From: an uncultured Coprococcus sp.
Lineage (GTDB): Bacteria > Bacillota > Clostridia > Lachnospirales > Lachnospiraceae
NCBI GenBank assembly: GCA_934247115.1
Contig: CAKQIY010000009.1
Coordinates: forward strand, 1-64,000
Reading direction: 5' to 3'
DNA length: 64,000 nt
The stretch's first letter is position 1. Each line of letters opens with the position of its first letter. Position numbers and translations under genes: made by a program. Under the pieces are notes generated by a model. The model had not been told where the DNA came from and ran no database searches. It saw only the letters and a list, made by a program, of their open reading frames with translations. Shown in pieces: positions 17,644 through 25,974 of the stretch.

Positions 17644-19020
17644 ATGAAGAAGATACTTGTAGCGGTTGACTCTTTCAAGGGAAGCATGACGAGTCTTGAA
17701 GCGGGTGCGGCCATTGAAAATGGAATAAAGTCCATATTGCCGGATGCAGAGGTCAGAGTACGTCCTGTGGCAGATGGCGGAGAGGGCACGACGGAGGCTC
17801 TTATATATGGAAGAAACGGTGTCAGCAGAGAGCGATGTTATGTGACCGGACCGCTTGGTGATAGGATCACTGCGGAATATACGATATATAATGCCGCAGA
17901 CGGGCGAACTGCTGTCATGGAGATGGCAGCGGCGGCGGGGCTTCCACTTGTTCCGGAGAACCGAAGAGATCCGATGCATACGACTACATATGGTGTCGGT
18001 GAGATGATAAAGGATGCCGTTTCGAAGGAATGTGAGCGTTTTATCATCGGGATAGGTGGTAGTGCGACGAATGACGGCGGCATCGGAATGCTTCAGGCAC
18101 TTGGTTTTTCCTGCCTTGATGCGGAAGGGAAGGATGTGCCATTTGGAGCGGAGGGGCTTGGCGTATTGGATCGGATCGTTATTCCGGGTGGGATGTCAGA
18201 TGTAGGTAATGCTGATATGTCAGAAGTAGGTACTGTCGATATGCTAGGTGGCGAAGATTCTGAATTCACAGCCAGATTATTGCACTGTACATTTCGTATC
18301 GCCTGTGATGTGACGAATCCACTTGTAGGTGAGCTCGGATGCAGCCGGGTATTTGCACCGCAGAAGGGGGCGGACGCGGAGACGGTTGAGCTCATGGATG
18401 GGTACATGAAGCATTATGCAGATATTGTAGAAGAATCAGTAGAAGGTTTGAGCAAATCGGCACAGCTTATTGACTGTGGATATGAAAAAACTGACGTAGA
18501 TACAGAGCCTGTAGGTGAAAATGAAACAGGAAAATTCGACAGGGATACACCAGGTGCCGGCGCTGCGGGCGGACTTGGATATGCGTTTCTCATGTTCCTA
18601 GGTGGAAAACTTATGCCGGGAATAGATATAGTTCTGTCAGAGACAGGGCTTGAAGCGGATGTAGAATGGGCGGATACCGTCATAACCGGTGAGGGCAGGA
18701 TAGATGCCCAGACCATGATGGGAAAGACACCGGCGGGAGTTGCAAGGCTTGCAAAGGAACATGGTAAATATGTGATCGCTATAGGAGGATGTCTTGGGGA
18801 TGGTGCGGAGAACTGCGTCAAAGAAGGAGTGTTCAATGAGTGTTACGCAGTGAACAATGTGCTTGGTATAGATGACAGTGATCCGGAGCAGATGAGAACG
18901 GCGATGAAGCCTGAAAATGCTGCGGCGAATCTGACGACGTGTGCCGCAAAGATCACAGAATTTAAGGAACAGATGTCGGCACGTGTGTGCAGACCTGCAC
19001 GGCTGGATATATTCCACTGA
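17644..19020 (+). CDS. Glycerate 2-kinase (GlxK/GarK family) with extra inserted segments
   Basis: The start at 17644 has ACAGGAGTTATT upstream. Family features: VAVDSFKGSMTSLEA at the N-terminus, DGGEGTTEAL, GIGGSATNDGG, CDVTNPLVGE and PGAGAAGGLGYAF. It phosphorylates D-glycerate to a phosphoglycerate. At 458 residues it is about 80 longer than usual. The extra length lies in two places: a duplicated MSDVGNAD/MSEVGTVD stretch from a 24-bp tandem repeat, and an acidic stretch around residues 270-295. Both fall between conserved blocks, so activity is probably kept. Confidence 0.88.
   Translation: MKKILVAVDSFKGSMTSLEAGAAIENGIKSILPDAEVRVRPVADGGEGTTEALIYGRNGVSRERCYVTGPLGDRITAEYTIYNAADGRTAVMEMAAAAGLPLVPENRRDPMHTTTYGVGEMIKDAVSKECERFIIGIGGSATNDGGIGMLQALGFSCLDAEGKDVPFGAEGLGVLDRIVIPGGMSDVGNADMSEVGTVDMLGGEDSEFTARLLHCTFRIACDVTNPLVGELGCSRVFAPQKGADAETVELMDGYMKHYADIVEESVEGLSKSAQLIDCGYEKTDVDTEPVGENETGKFDRDTPGAGAAGGLGYAFLMFLGGKLMPGIDIVLSETGLEADVEWADTVITGEGRIDAQTMMGKTPAGVARLAKEHGKYVIAIGGCLGDGAENCVKEGVFNECYAVNNVLGIDDSDPEQMRTAMKPENAAANLTTCAAKITEFKEQMSARVCRPARLDIFH
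18193..18240 (+). repeat. 24-bp tandem duplication inside the glycerate kinase gene
   Basis: 18193-18216 and 18217-18240 are imperfect copies (ATGTCAGATGTAGGTAATGC versus ATGTCAGAAGTAGGTACTGT, then TGAT/CGAT). The length is a multiple of three, so the frame is kept. A decayed third copy may start at 18241. Confidence 0.7.
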
Positions 19021-19062
19021 AAGTTGATAAAGCAAGGATATTTACTCAGAGGGACGAAAAAG

Positions 19063-19581
19063 GTGAAGTTTGAAAAAGTATTTAATAACAAAAAATATAT
19101 TCGTAAAATAGAATGTATGGGAGAAGGGCTTGTTTTATTTGAAATATCAGTTGTTGATAGAAGAATACGGCAAAACTACCATTTGTTTTATGAGGATAAG
19201 CGCAAGCCTCCGTTGGACATAGCAATTAATCCAGAAGATGGAATGATAGAGTATGTTAGCTATTTTGTTCAAGATGAAATAATTAATGATATTAGTGATA
19301 TTCCCGTAATTATAAATGAGAGGATGGGAATTAGTATATGTAATAAGGATTTCAATGAGAACAATATGAATGTTACCGTAGATGGGAGATTTAAATTCTG
19401 GAAGTCAGAAAATGCAATTTTAATATTAAAAGATGATATTGAAGAAGGTGTTCTAAATGCATATAGGATTAATGATTTAAATAATTTATTGGTTCTAGGA
19501 GATGATTTTGTTGGGATAGAATTTAAAAATTTGAATCAAGAAGAAATGATGGAAATTAAGAATTCGAAATGTTTGCCATAA
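19063..19581 (+). CDS. AT-rich hypothetical protein of foreign base composition
   Basis: The GTG at 19063 has AGAGGGA upstream; a TTG at 19024 is also in frame. The protein (about 172 residues) is rich in Ile, Asn and Lys, uses AT-ending codons (AAT, ATA, TTA) and is visibly more AT-rich than either flanking gene. No signal peptide or membrane helix. It is an alpha/beta, all-hydrophilic sequence with no motif I can name; small immunity-like or phage-derived proteins have this look, but that is only an impression. It begins right after the glycerate kinase stop. Confidence 0.5.
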   Translation: MKFEKVFNNKKYIRKIECMGEGLVLFEISVVDRRIRQNYHLFYEDKRKPPLDIAINPEDGMIEYVSYFVQDEIINDISDIPVIINERMGISICNKDFNENNMNVTVDGRFKFWKSENAILILKDDIEEGVLNAYRINDLNNLLVLGDDFVGIEFKNLNQEEMMEIKNSKCLP

Positions 19582-19714
19582 AATATTGTTTTTAAATTAT
19601 TAGATTAAAATGAGGTGAGTTATGGATTGAATATTAGTGCTATTTGAAAATTTAGAAGTAAAAAGTTACTTTATTAGCAGTATGAATACTGCTTAAATAA
19701 TAGGAGGAATAAAG

Positions 19715-20260
19715 ATGACAAGAGAAGAAGCGTGGGAATTACTCACAGAGTTCAACAAGGATGAGTTCCATCTGGAGCATGCACAGATAGTAGAGGGAAC
19801 CATGAGATATTTTGCAAGGGAACTTGGTTATGGTGATGAGGAAGAATTCTGGGGAATTGTTGGATTGCTTCACGATCTTGACTTTGAGCAGTATCCTGAG
19901 CAGCACTGCATCAAGTCCCAGGAGATCATGAGGGAGCGAGGTGTCGATGAGAGGATCATACACGCGACGGCAAGCCACGGCTATGGTATCACAGTTGACA
20001 TAAAACCGGAACATGAGATGGAGAAGGTCCTCTATGCCGTGGACGAGCTTACAGGACTTATCGGAGCAGTCACTCTCATGAGACCATCAAAGAGTGTTCA
20101 GGATCTGGAACTCAAGTCAGTTAAGAAGAAATACAAGAGCAAGGGATTTGCTGCGGGATGCTCCAGAGAGGTCATCGAGAGAGGGGCAGACATGCTGGGC
20201 TGGACTCTTGATGAGCTGATAACAAGGACCATAGAGGCACTCAGGACATTTAGACCATGA
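19715..20260 (+). CDS. HD-domain phosphohydrolase
   Basis: Strong ribosome site AGGAGGAATAAAG. The protein (181 residues) has the HDIG pattern: H in HLEHAQIVEG, the HD pair in GLLHDLDFEQYPEQH, and a later D in AVDELTGL. Small HD proteins of this kind hydrolyse phosphoesters or nucleotides; the substrate is unknown. It overlaps the next gene, an anion permease, by 4 bp, so the two are coupled. Confidence 0.8.
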   Translation: MTREEAWELLTEFNKDEFHLEHAQIVEGTMRYFARELGYGDEEEFWGIVGLLHDLDFEQYPEQHCIKSQEIMRERGVDERIIHATASHGYGITVDIKPEHEMEKVLYAVDELTGLIGAVTLMRPSKSVQDLELKSVKKKYKSKGFAAGCSREVIERGADMLGWTLDELITRTIEALRTFRP

Positions 20261-21396
20261 TGGAGATTGTGAAGAAAATAGGAGAATTCGTCCGCAAAGA
20301 GACGGTGCTCACCGTGGCACTTCTGCTGGCGGTGATATCGGCATTTATCGTGCCTCCGGACAGCGCGTATGTGGACTACATAGATTTCAGGACACTTGCG
20401 ATACTTTTCTGTCTTATGACAGTGGTCGCGGGATTTTCGCAGCAGGGGATTTTTAATATCGTAGCAAAGAGCATGATAAACCGTATGGGTTCACTCCGGG
20501 CGGTGACATTTGTACTTACATTTATGTGTTTCTTTTTCAGCATGTTCATCACAAATGATGTGTCGCTCATAACATTTGTACCGATGACACTTACGGTCCT
20601 TGGTATGGCTGGCGAGGAAGTCTTAACCAGATGGATGGTGCCGGTGATAACCTTCCAGACAATAGCAGCGAACCTTGGAAGCATGCTGACACCTATAGGC
20701 AATCCGCAGAATCTGTATCTGTACGGCCTGGCAGGAATCAGTGCAGGCAGGTTTGTATTGCTCATGCTGCCATATACAGTGGCATCGGCAGCGCTTCTTG
20801 TGATATGGATCATAGTATGCATGAAAGGCAGGAACAGGCAGCTAGAGATCAGACTCTCAGGCGGTGATATACAGGTGGACAGGAAGCTGGTGGGTATATA
20901 TAGCATACTATTTGTGCTGTCGCTGCTCACCGTGGCGCGGATCGTACCATACTGGGTGACATTTGCGGTAGTGCTTGTGGTAGTCCTTATATGCCAGAGA
21001 AGGCTATTGCTTAAAGTGGACTATTCGCTGATATTTACATTTGTGGGATTCTTCGTGTTTATCGGAAACATGGGAAGAATAGAAGGCTTTAGGACATTTG
21101 TCGAGAATGTGCTTGGGGGACATGAGATGATAACCTCAGTACTTGCCAGCCAGGTCATAAGCAATGTTCCGGCTGCGGTTTTGTTGTCGGGGTTTACAGA
21201 CAGGTACACGGATCTGATAGTCGGCACCAATCTCGGCGGACTTGGAACTCTTATAGCGTCCATGGCGAGCCTGATCTCGTTCAAATACGTGGCGAGACAG
21301 GACAAGGGCGCCAGAGGAAGATATCTGGCGTATTTCACATTTGCAAATGTGCTGTTTCTGGCGGTGCTGATATGCATGTGGGGAATAATATTTTAG
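20257..21396 (+). CDS. SLC13/ArsB-type anion permease
   Basis: 379 residues with about ten helices. NDVSLITFVPMTL and, in the second half, SNVPAAVLLSG form the paired hairpin motifs of the ion-transporter superfamily (citrate, dicarboxylate, arsenite or sulfate carriers). The ATG at 20257 overlaps the HD gene stop; a second ATG follows directly at 20260. The substrate cannot be assigned. Coupling to an HD phosphohydrolase suggests a common substrate path, which is inference. Confidence 0.78.
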   Translation: MMEIVKKIGEFVRKETVLTVALLLAVISAFIVPPDSAYVDYIDFRTLAILFCLMTVVAGFSQQGIFNIVAKSMINRMGSLRAVTFVLTFMCFFFSMFITNDVSLITFVPMTLTVLGMAGEEVLTRWMVPVITFQTIAANLGSMLTPIGNPQNLYLYGLAGISAGRFVLLMLPYTVASAALLVIWIIVCMKGRNRQLEIRLSGGDIQVDRKLVGIYSILFVLSLLTVARIVPYWVTFAVVLVVVLICQRRLLLKVDYSLIFTFVGFFVFIGNMGRIEGFRTFVENVLGGHEMITSVLASQVISNVPAAVLLSGFTDRYTDLIVGTNLGGLGTLIASMASLISFKYVARQDKGARGRYLAYFTFANVLFLAVLICMWGIIF

Positions 21397-21474
21397 CCAG
21401 AAAAATATTGCCCTTAGATGGCAGTAGTCATAAAATAGAAGGGTAAGTTTCTTCAAATTAAGGAGGCAGATGAT

Positions 21475-21664
21475 ATGAGTAAGAATCTTGGTGCAAAACC
21501 TATGCTGGTGCCACAGCCGGTCATGATGATCGGAATATACGATGCCGATGGCAATGCAATATCATGAGTGCGGCATGGGCGGAATAGTCGGAGCAAATGA
21601 GATCATATTTGCACTCGGCGACAGGGTTGGCGATGCTTTCTCAGAGGGTAATAAGTTGAAGTAG
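21475..21664 (+). pseudogene. Remnant of a flavin reductase-family (flavoredoxin) gene
   Basis: A good ribosome site (AAGGAGGCAGATGAT) precedes ATG at 21475. The first 29 codons encode the typical flavoredoxin start (MSKNLGAKPMLVPQPVMMIG, then YDADGNA) and end at TGA. In another frame the next bases read as SAAW, then after a one-base gap GGIVGANEI, and then jump to a family-like C-terminus (GDRVGDAFSEGNKLK) and a TAG. An intact gene would be about 185-190 codons, so roughly 120 codons are lost in the middle, plus frame errors. Confidence 0.75.
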
Positions 21665-21849
21665 ACAAGCTTGTAACTTGGGAAAATCATCAAATTGTAC
21701 ATTGTAACATGAAAAAATTAGCCGTTTTTGGAAGAAAAACCTTAATTTTTCAAGCAAATGTTCAATATACATATGGAAAAAGGCGAAATAATGTGATATA
21801 ACAGACACATACAAAAAAGCACAAGCTAAAGTGAAAGGAAGATGTAGAT

Positions 21850-22875
21850 ATGGATAAGAAGAATATCGATTGGGCAAACCTTGGATTTGGCTATGTTCAG
21901 ACAGATAAGAGATTTGTAGCAAATTATAAGGATGGAGCATGGGATGAGGGTACACTCACAGAGGATCCTAACGTAGTATTAAACGAGTGCGCAGGTGTTC
22001 TTCAGTACGCTCAGACAGTTTTCGAGGGAATGAAGGCTTACAGAACAGAGGATGGACGTGTTGTATGTTTCCGTCCTGACCTCAACGCAAGCAGAATGGC
22101 AGACTCAGCAAAGAGACTTGAGATGCCAGTTTTCCCAGAGGATAGATTTGTTCAGGCAGTTGTAGATACAGTAAAGGCAAACATTGATTATGTACCACCT
22201 TACGGATCAGGTGCTACATTATATATCAGACCATATATGTTCGGTTCAAACCCTGTTATAGGTGTAAAGCCTGCAGATGAATATCAGTTCAGAATCCTTT
22301 GTACACCAGTTGGTCCTTACTTCAAGGGCGGCGCAAAGCCTATCACTATCAAGGTTTCAGATTTCGATAGAGCAGCACCTCACGGAACAGGACACATCAA
22401 GGCTGGTCTTAACTATGCAATGAGCCTTCATGCAATAGTTACAGCACACAAAGAGGGATTCGATGAGAATATGTACCTCGATGCAGCTACAAGAACAAAG
22501 GTTGAGGAGACTGGTGGAGCAAACTTCATCTTTGTTACAAAGGACGGCAAGGTAGTTACACCTAAGTCAAACAGTATACTCCCATCTATCACAAGACGTT
22601 CACTGATGGTAGTTGCAAAGGATATCCTTGGACTTGAGGCTGAGGAGAGAGACGTATACTTCGATGAGGTTAAGGATTTTGCAGAGTGTGGTCTGTGCGG
22701 TACAGCAGCAGTTATCTCACCAGTAGGAAAGATCAACGACCACGGCAAGGAGATCTGCTTCCCAAGTGGTATGGAGAAGATGGGACCAGTTATCCAGAAG
22801 CTGTATGATACTCTTACAGGAATCCAGATGGGCAGAATCGAAGGCCCAGAGGGATGGCTCAAGGTAATCGAGTAA
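21850..22875 (+). CDS. ilvE: Branched-chain amino acid aminotransferase
   Basis: 341 residues, the length of the class-II BCAT type. The catalytic lysine is in GHIKAGLNYA, followed by EETGGANFIFV and the SITRRSL block that binds the cofactor phosphate. PLP-dependent; interconverts leucine, isoleucine and valine with their 2-oxoacids. Ribosome site AAAGGAAGATGTAG. The codon choice is optimised (many TCA, ACA and GTT), suggesting high expression. An extended -10 (TGATATAAC, ending 21802) lies upstream. It links functionally to leuA at the right end. Confidence 0.95.
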   Translation: MDKKNIDWANLGFGYVQTDKRFVANYKDGAWDEGTLTEDPNVVLNECAGVLQYAQTVFEGMKAYRTEDGRVVCFRPDLNASRMADSAKRLEMPVFPEDRFVQAVVDTVKANIDYVPPYGSGATLYIRPYMFGSNPVIGVKPADEYQFRILCTPVGPYFKGGAKPITIKVSDFDRAAPHGTGHIKAGLNYAMSLHAIVTAHKEGFDENMYLDAATRTKVEETGGANFIFVTKDGKVVTPKSNSILPSITRRSLMVVAKDILGLEAEERDVYFDEVKDFAECGLCGTAAVISPVGKINDHGKEICFPSGMEKMGPVIQKLYDTLTGIQMGRIEGPEGWLKVIE

Positions 22876-22921
22876 TGATCGAGTAATTCGGTGTAAGATA
22901 ATAAATATTGAGAACATTATA

Positions 22922-22968
22922 CCCCCACTGATGTCTGATGGTAAGTCGGATGTCGGTGGGGTTTTTGT
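22922..22968 (+). terminator. Intrinsic terminator after ilvE
   Basis: ACCCCCACTGATGTCTGAT folds on GTCGGATGTCGGTGGGGT with several G-U pairs, then TTTTTG. Confidence 0.85.
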
Positions 22969-23023
22969 GTATCCAAGTTAGTTCTGTATAAGAAAGATTA
23001 GCCCCATATACTAACAATTAGAA

Positions 23024-23054
23024 TTGACTTGCACCAGCCCTTAAGAGTTATAAT
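23024..23054 (+). promoter_or_regulatory. Promoter of the feoA-like gene
   Basis: TTGACT (23024-23029) and a perfect TATAAT (23049-23054) with a long 19-bp spacer. It leaves a leader of about 95 nt. Confidence 0.45.
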
Positions 23055-23154
23055 TGTGTAGACAATAAAAGAGATTGAAGATGAATTGCATATTGGATAG
23101 TGCGTTGAAACATAATAGAATTCATAAAACAATTATTTCGAAGGGGTGGTTACA

Positions 23155-23361
23155 ATGATGTCATTATCAGATGCAGTAAACGGTTTCTCAGGTGAAGTTG
23201 CCTGGAACTGTGCGGACAGATCACTGTTCGGCGCATGTCAGCTTGAGACCGGAGATCAGGTGCAGGTCGTATCGTCTTACTTTGGCAATGTGATAATCAA
23301 GGCAAAGGGAAAAAGGCTGGCGATAACAAGGGATGCGGCGGAGCGGATAAAGCTGGCTTAG
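23155..23361 (+). CDS. FeoA-domain small protein
   Basis: ATG at 23155 follows AAGGGGTGGT. About 68 residues forming the SH3-like FeoA fold: SLSDAVNGFSGEV, LETGDQVQVVSSYFGNVIIKAKGKRLAITRDAAERI. FeoA proteins assist the FeoB ferrous-iron permease. No feoB lies nearby and the gene has its own promoter and terminator, so it acts as an orphan here. The usual leading helix is degenerate, so a different partner is possible. Confidence 0.7.
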   Translation: MMSLSDAVNGFSGEVAWNCADRSLFGACQLETGDQVQVVSSYFGNVIIKAKGKRLAITRDAAERIKLA

Positions 23362-23382
23362 ATTGAAAGTTTGAAGAAACAG

Positions 23383-23426
23383 AAAATACGGCAGTTGCTG
23401 GAGAACAGCGGCTGCCGTATTTTTGT
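23383..23426 (+). terminator. Intrinsic terminator after the feoA-like gene
   Basis: AAAATACGGCAGTTGCTG pairs with CAGCGGCTGCCGTATTTTT around GAGAA. Confidence 0.9.
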
Positions 23427-23449
23427 CATAAAAATAATTAAATCTTTAT

Positions 23450-23505
23450 AGATATTTAATTGACTGAGAATATATGCAATGATAAACTTTCAAAGATATT
23501 TAATT
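23450..23505 (+). repeat. Direct repeat AGATATTTAATT flanking the exporter promoter
   Basis: Exact 12-bp copies at 23450-23461 (touching the -35) and 23494-23505 (over the expected start site), 44 bp apart, about four helical turns. This is a plausible paired operator; no regulator gene is adjacent. Confidence 0.5.
23460..23488 (+). promoter_or_regulatory. Promoter of the ABC exporter operon
   Basis: TTGACT (23460-23465), 17-bp spacer, extended -10 TGATAAACT (hexamer 23483-23488). The start codon is 290 bp downstream, so a long leader is made. Confidence 0.55.
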
Positions 23506-23549
23506 AAAGAAAGAATACGCTTGAAAAAAAGGAAAAGAAAGCGTAGATA

Positions 23550-23747
23550 GCAATTGCAAAATTCGAGATCTGATATTAGGGTTGGTGTATTTTGCATTAC
23601 CAAATCTGGGGAATACGAAACCGCCGGTTCTTAGATGGCGCGTAAGCGGCATCTTAGTACCGCTGCAGGTTGAGTTAAGCGCAAGCGACCCCTGATTGGT
23701 ATGCAAATATACATCAACCCTATATAGATTTTATGTTTTGCAATTGC
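23550..23747 (+). promoter_or_regulatory. Long structured leader element before the ABC exporter
   Basis: Outer arms GCAATTGCAAAA (23550-23561) and TTTTGCAATTGC (23736-23747) are exact complements. Inside them, 23578-23611 pairs with 23689-23721 over about 30 base pairs with three bulges and one mismatch. The apical part holds a helix AGATG-G-CGC/GCG-G-CATCT capped by GUAA (a GNRA loop), enclosed by AACC/GGTT pairing, and a second possible GCAA-capped stem-loop. There is no ORF of note and no T-tract. A cis-acting RNA is one reading; a MITE-like palindromic element is another. I do not recognise a known riboswitch class. Confidence 0.5.
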
Positions 23748-23778
23748 ACAGCCAATAATCGTTCAAGGAGGAAATGAC

Positions 23779-25971
23779 ATGCAGATATTCAGAAATCTGA
23801 AGCCGTATTGGAAGTCGGTCATTATCATAGCCATTCTTCTCGTTCTGCAGGCATACTGTGATCTGTCACTTCCGGACTACACTTCAAAGCTCATAGATAC
23901 CGGTATACAGAACTACGGTATAGAGAACTGTAGTCCGAAACAGATCCCGGAGAAAGCCTACAACGTGATAGACGGATTTATGGATGACGATGAGAAAGCC
24001 GTATGGGAGAAATATTATAAAGATGGTTCGGATGGTTATTATTACCTGACAGAAGACGGCGAGGAACACATAGACGAAGTGGATAGTGCCTGTATGAAGG
24101 GGCTTATGATGTATTACTATCCATATCAGATGGTGAACTCTGACGAGGACAATGAGATCAAGGCAGGACTTGATAAGATGGGAATCACCCTTGATGAGAT
24201 GCCGGAGGAGATGTGGGCGCAGATCGGTGAACAGATGAAGCCTACGGTTGACGGCATGCTCGACAGTATGGGCGAGGATTATATGGAATCCACAGCCATA
24301 GCATGTACAAGGATATGCTACGACAGCTTTGGCTACGATTATAAGGCAGGACAGATGTCATATCTGAAGTGGGCAGCGGTGAAGATGCTTGGAATGTCAC
24401 TTCTCATGGCAGCAGCTGCGGTTCTCATAGGACTTGTGGCGTCAAGGGTTGCGGCAAGCGTTGCCTGCGGACTCAGAGAGAAGGTGTTCAACAAGGTTAT
24501 CGCATTTTCGGATGCAGAGATCAACAAGTTCTCAACTGCATCTCTGATAACGAGATCTACAAATGATGTCCAGCAGATACAGATGGTTACAGTTATGATG
24601 CTCAGAATGGTTCTATATGCACCGATACTTTCTATTGGAGGAATCGTCAAGGTTGTTGAGAACGGAGCCGGAATGGGCTGGGTAATATTCATCGGTATAG
24701 CAGCAGTTGTGATCCTCATGGGAACGCTTATGGTCATTGCCATGCCAAAGTTTAAAGTTATGCAGACACTGGTGGACAGAGTAAACCTTGTGTCAAGAGA
24801 GATACTTACAGGTATCCCGGTTATCAGGGCATTTGGCAGAGAGGAACGCGAGGAAGAGAGATTTGATGAGGCGAATAAAGCCCTGACAAAGAACACATTG
24901 TTCGTCAACAGAGTCATGACATTTGCCATGCCTATACTCATGTTCATCATGTATGCCATAAGCATACTTATAGAGTGGGTGGCAGCCCACAAGATTGATG
25001 CGGGTGTCCTTCAGGTAGGATCAATGACTGCATTTATTACATACACAATGCTTATTATCATGTCGTTCCTTATGCTCAGCATGATGTCAGTCATGCTCCC
25101 TCGTGCCAGCGTGGCAGCAGACAGAATACAGGAGATCATAGATACAGATGTGACAGTTCAGGACGCAGCCGGGGCAAAGAAGCTTGAAGCACCAAGGGGT
25201 GTCGTAAAGTATGACAATGTCGCATTTGCATATCCGGGCGCAGATGAGAATGTACTTGAGAATATCTCATTTGAGGCCAAGCCTGGACAGACCACGGCGA
25301 TCATCGGAAGTACCGGTTGTGGTAAGAGTACACTGGTTCAGCTCCTCCCGAGATTCTATGATGTTACGGAGGGCTCGATAACGATAGACGGACAGGATAT
25401 AAGAGACCTCACCATGGAGAGCGTGAGACAGAATATCGGCTTTGTTCCGCAGAAGGGAATCCTGTTCTCAGGAACGATTGCGTCCAATATAAGATTCGGT
25501 GCGCCGGATGCATCTGATGAAGATGTCAAGCTTGCGACTGAGATTGCTCAGGCATCCGACTTCATAGAGGAGAAGGAGCACGGTTACGACAGTGCGGTTG
25601 CCCAGGGCGGTGGAAATGTGTCCGGCGGTCAGAAACAGCGTCTTGCTATAGCCAGAGCCATAGCGAGAAAGCCGAAGATCCTGATATTTGACGACAGCTT
25701 TTCGGCGCTTGATTTCAAGACGGATGTGGCAGTCAGAAAGGCGCTTGGCGAGCACGTAAATGGCAGTACGGTATTTATCGTTGCACAGCGAGTAAGCACC
25801 ATACTCTCAGCAGATCAGATACTTGTGCTTGACGAGGGTACGATAGTCGGCAAGGGAACTCACAAGGAACTCATGCAGACCTGTGAGGAGTACAGGCAGA
25901 TAGCCGAGTCACAGCTTTCTCCATCGGAGATAGCGGCCAGTCTTGGAACTGACTCAGAAAGGCAGGTGTAG
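23779..25971 (+). CDS. Heterodimeric ABC exporter subunit with degenerate ATP site (BmrC-like)
   Basis: Ribosome site AAGGAGGAAATGAC. One transmembrane helix is followed by an unusual acidic extracytoplasmic insert of about 150 residues (near 40-195), then the remaining five helices and an ATPase domain. Walker A GSTGCGKST is at residue 510 and the signature VSGGQKQR at 614. Walker B ends IFDDSFSALD, with Asp in place of the catalytic Glu, and the H-loop is AQRVST, with Gln instead of His (near 670). This is the pattern of the non-catalytic half of TM287/288- or BmrCD-type multidrug exporters. The second half is 3 bp downstream. Confidence 0.88.
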   Translation: MQIFRNLKPYWKSVIIIAILLVLQAYCDLSLPDYTSKLIDTGIQNYGIENCSPKQIPEKAYNVIDGFMDDDEKAVWEKYYKDGSDGYYYLTEDGEEHIDEVDSACMKGLMMYYYPYQMVNSDEDNEIKAGLDKMGITLDEMPEEMWAQIGEQMKPTVDGMLDSMGEDYMESTAIACTRICYDSFGYDYKAGQMSYLKWAAVKMLGMSLLMAAAAVLIGLVASRVAASVACGLREKVFNKVIAFSDAEINKFSTASLITRSTNDVQQIQMVTVMMLRMVLYAPILSIGGIVKVVENGAGMGWVIFIGIAAVVILMGTLMVIAMPKFKVMQTLVDRVNLVSREILTGIPVIRAFGREEREEERFDEANKALTKNTLFVNRVMTFAMPILMFIMYAISILIEWVAAHKIDAGVLQVGSMTAFITYTMLIIMSFLMLSMMSVMLPRASVAADRIQEIIDTDVTVQDAAGAKKLEAPRGVVKYDNVAFAYPGADENVLENISFEAKPGQTTAIIGSTGCGKSTLVQLLPRFYDVTEGSITIDGQDIRDLTMESVRQNIGFVPQKGILFSGTIASNIRFGAPDASDEDVKLATEIAQASDFIEEKEHGYDSAVAQGGGNVSGGQKQRLAIARAIARKPKILIFDDSFSALDFKTDVAVRKALGEHVNGSTVFIVAQRVSTILSADQILVLDEGTIVGKGTHKELMQTCEEYRQIAESQLSPSEIAASLGTDSERQV

Positions 25972-25974
25972 GAC

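Noticed and set aside
18414..18836. Minus-strand Pro/Ser-rich frame inside glycerate kinase
   Set aside because: Typical antisense shadow of a Gly/Ala-rich gene; no start signals.
23500..23706. Minus-strand ORF in the exporter leader
   Set aside because: No ribosome site, and it overlaps a highly base-paired region that explains the sequence better.
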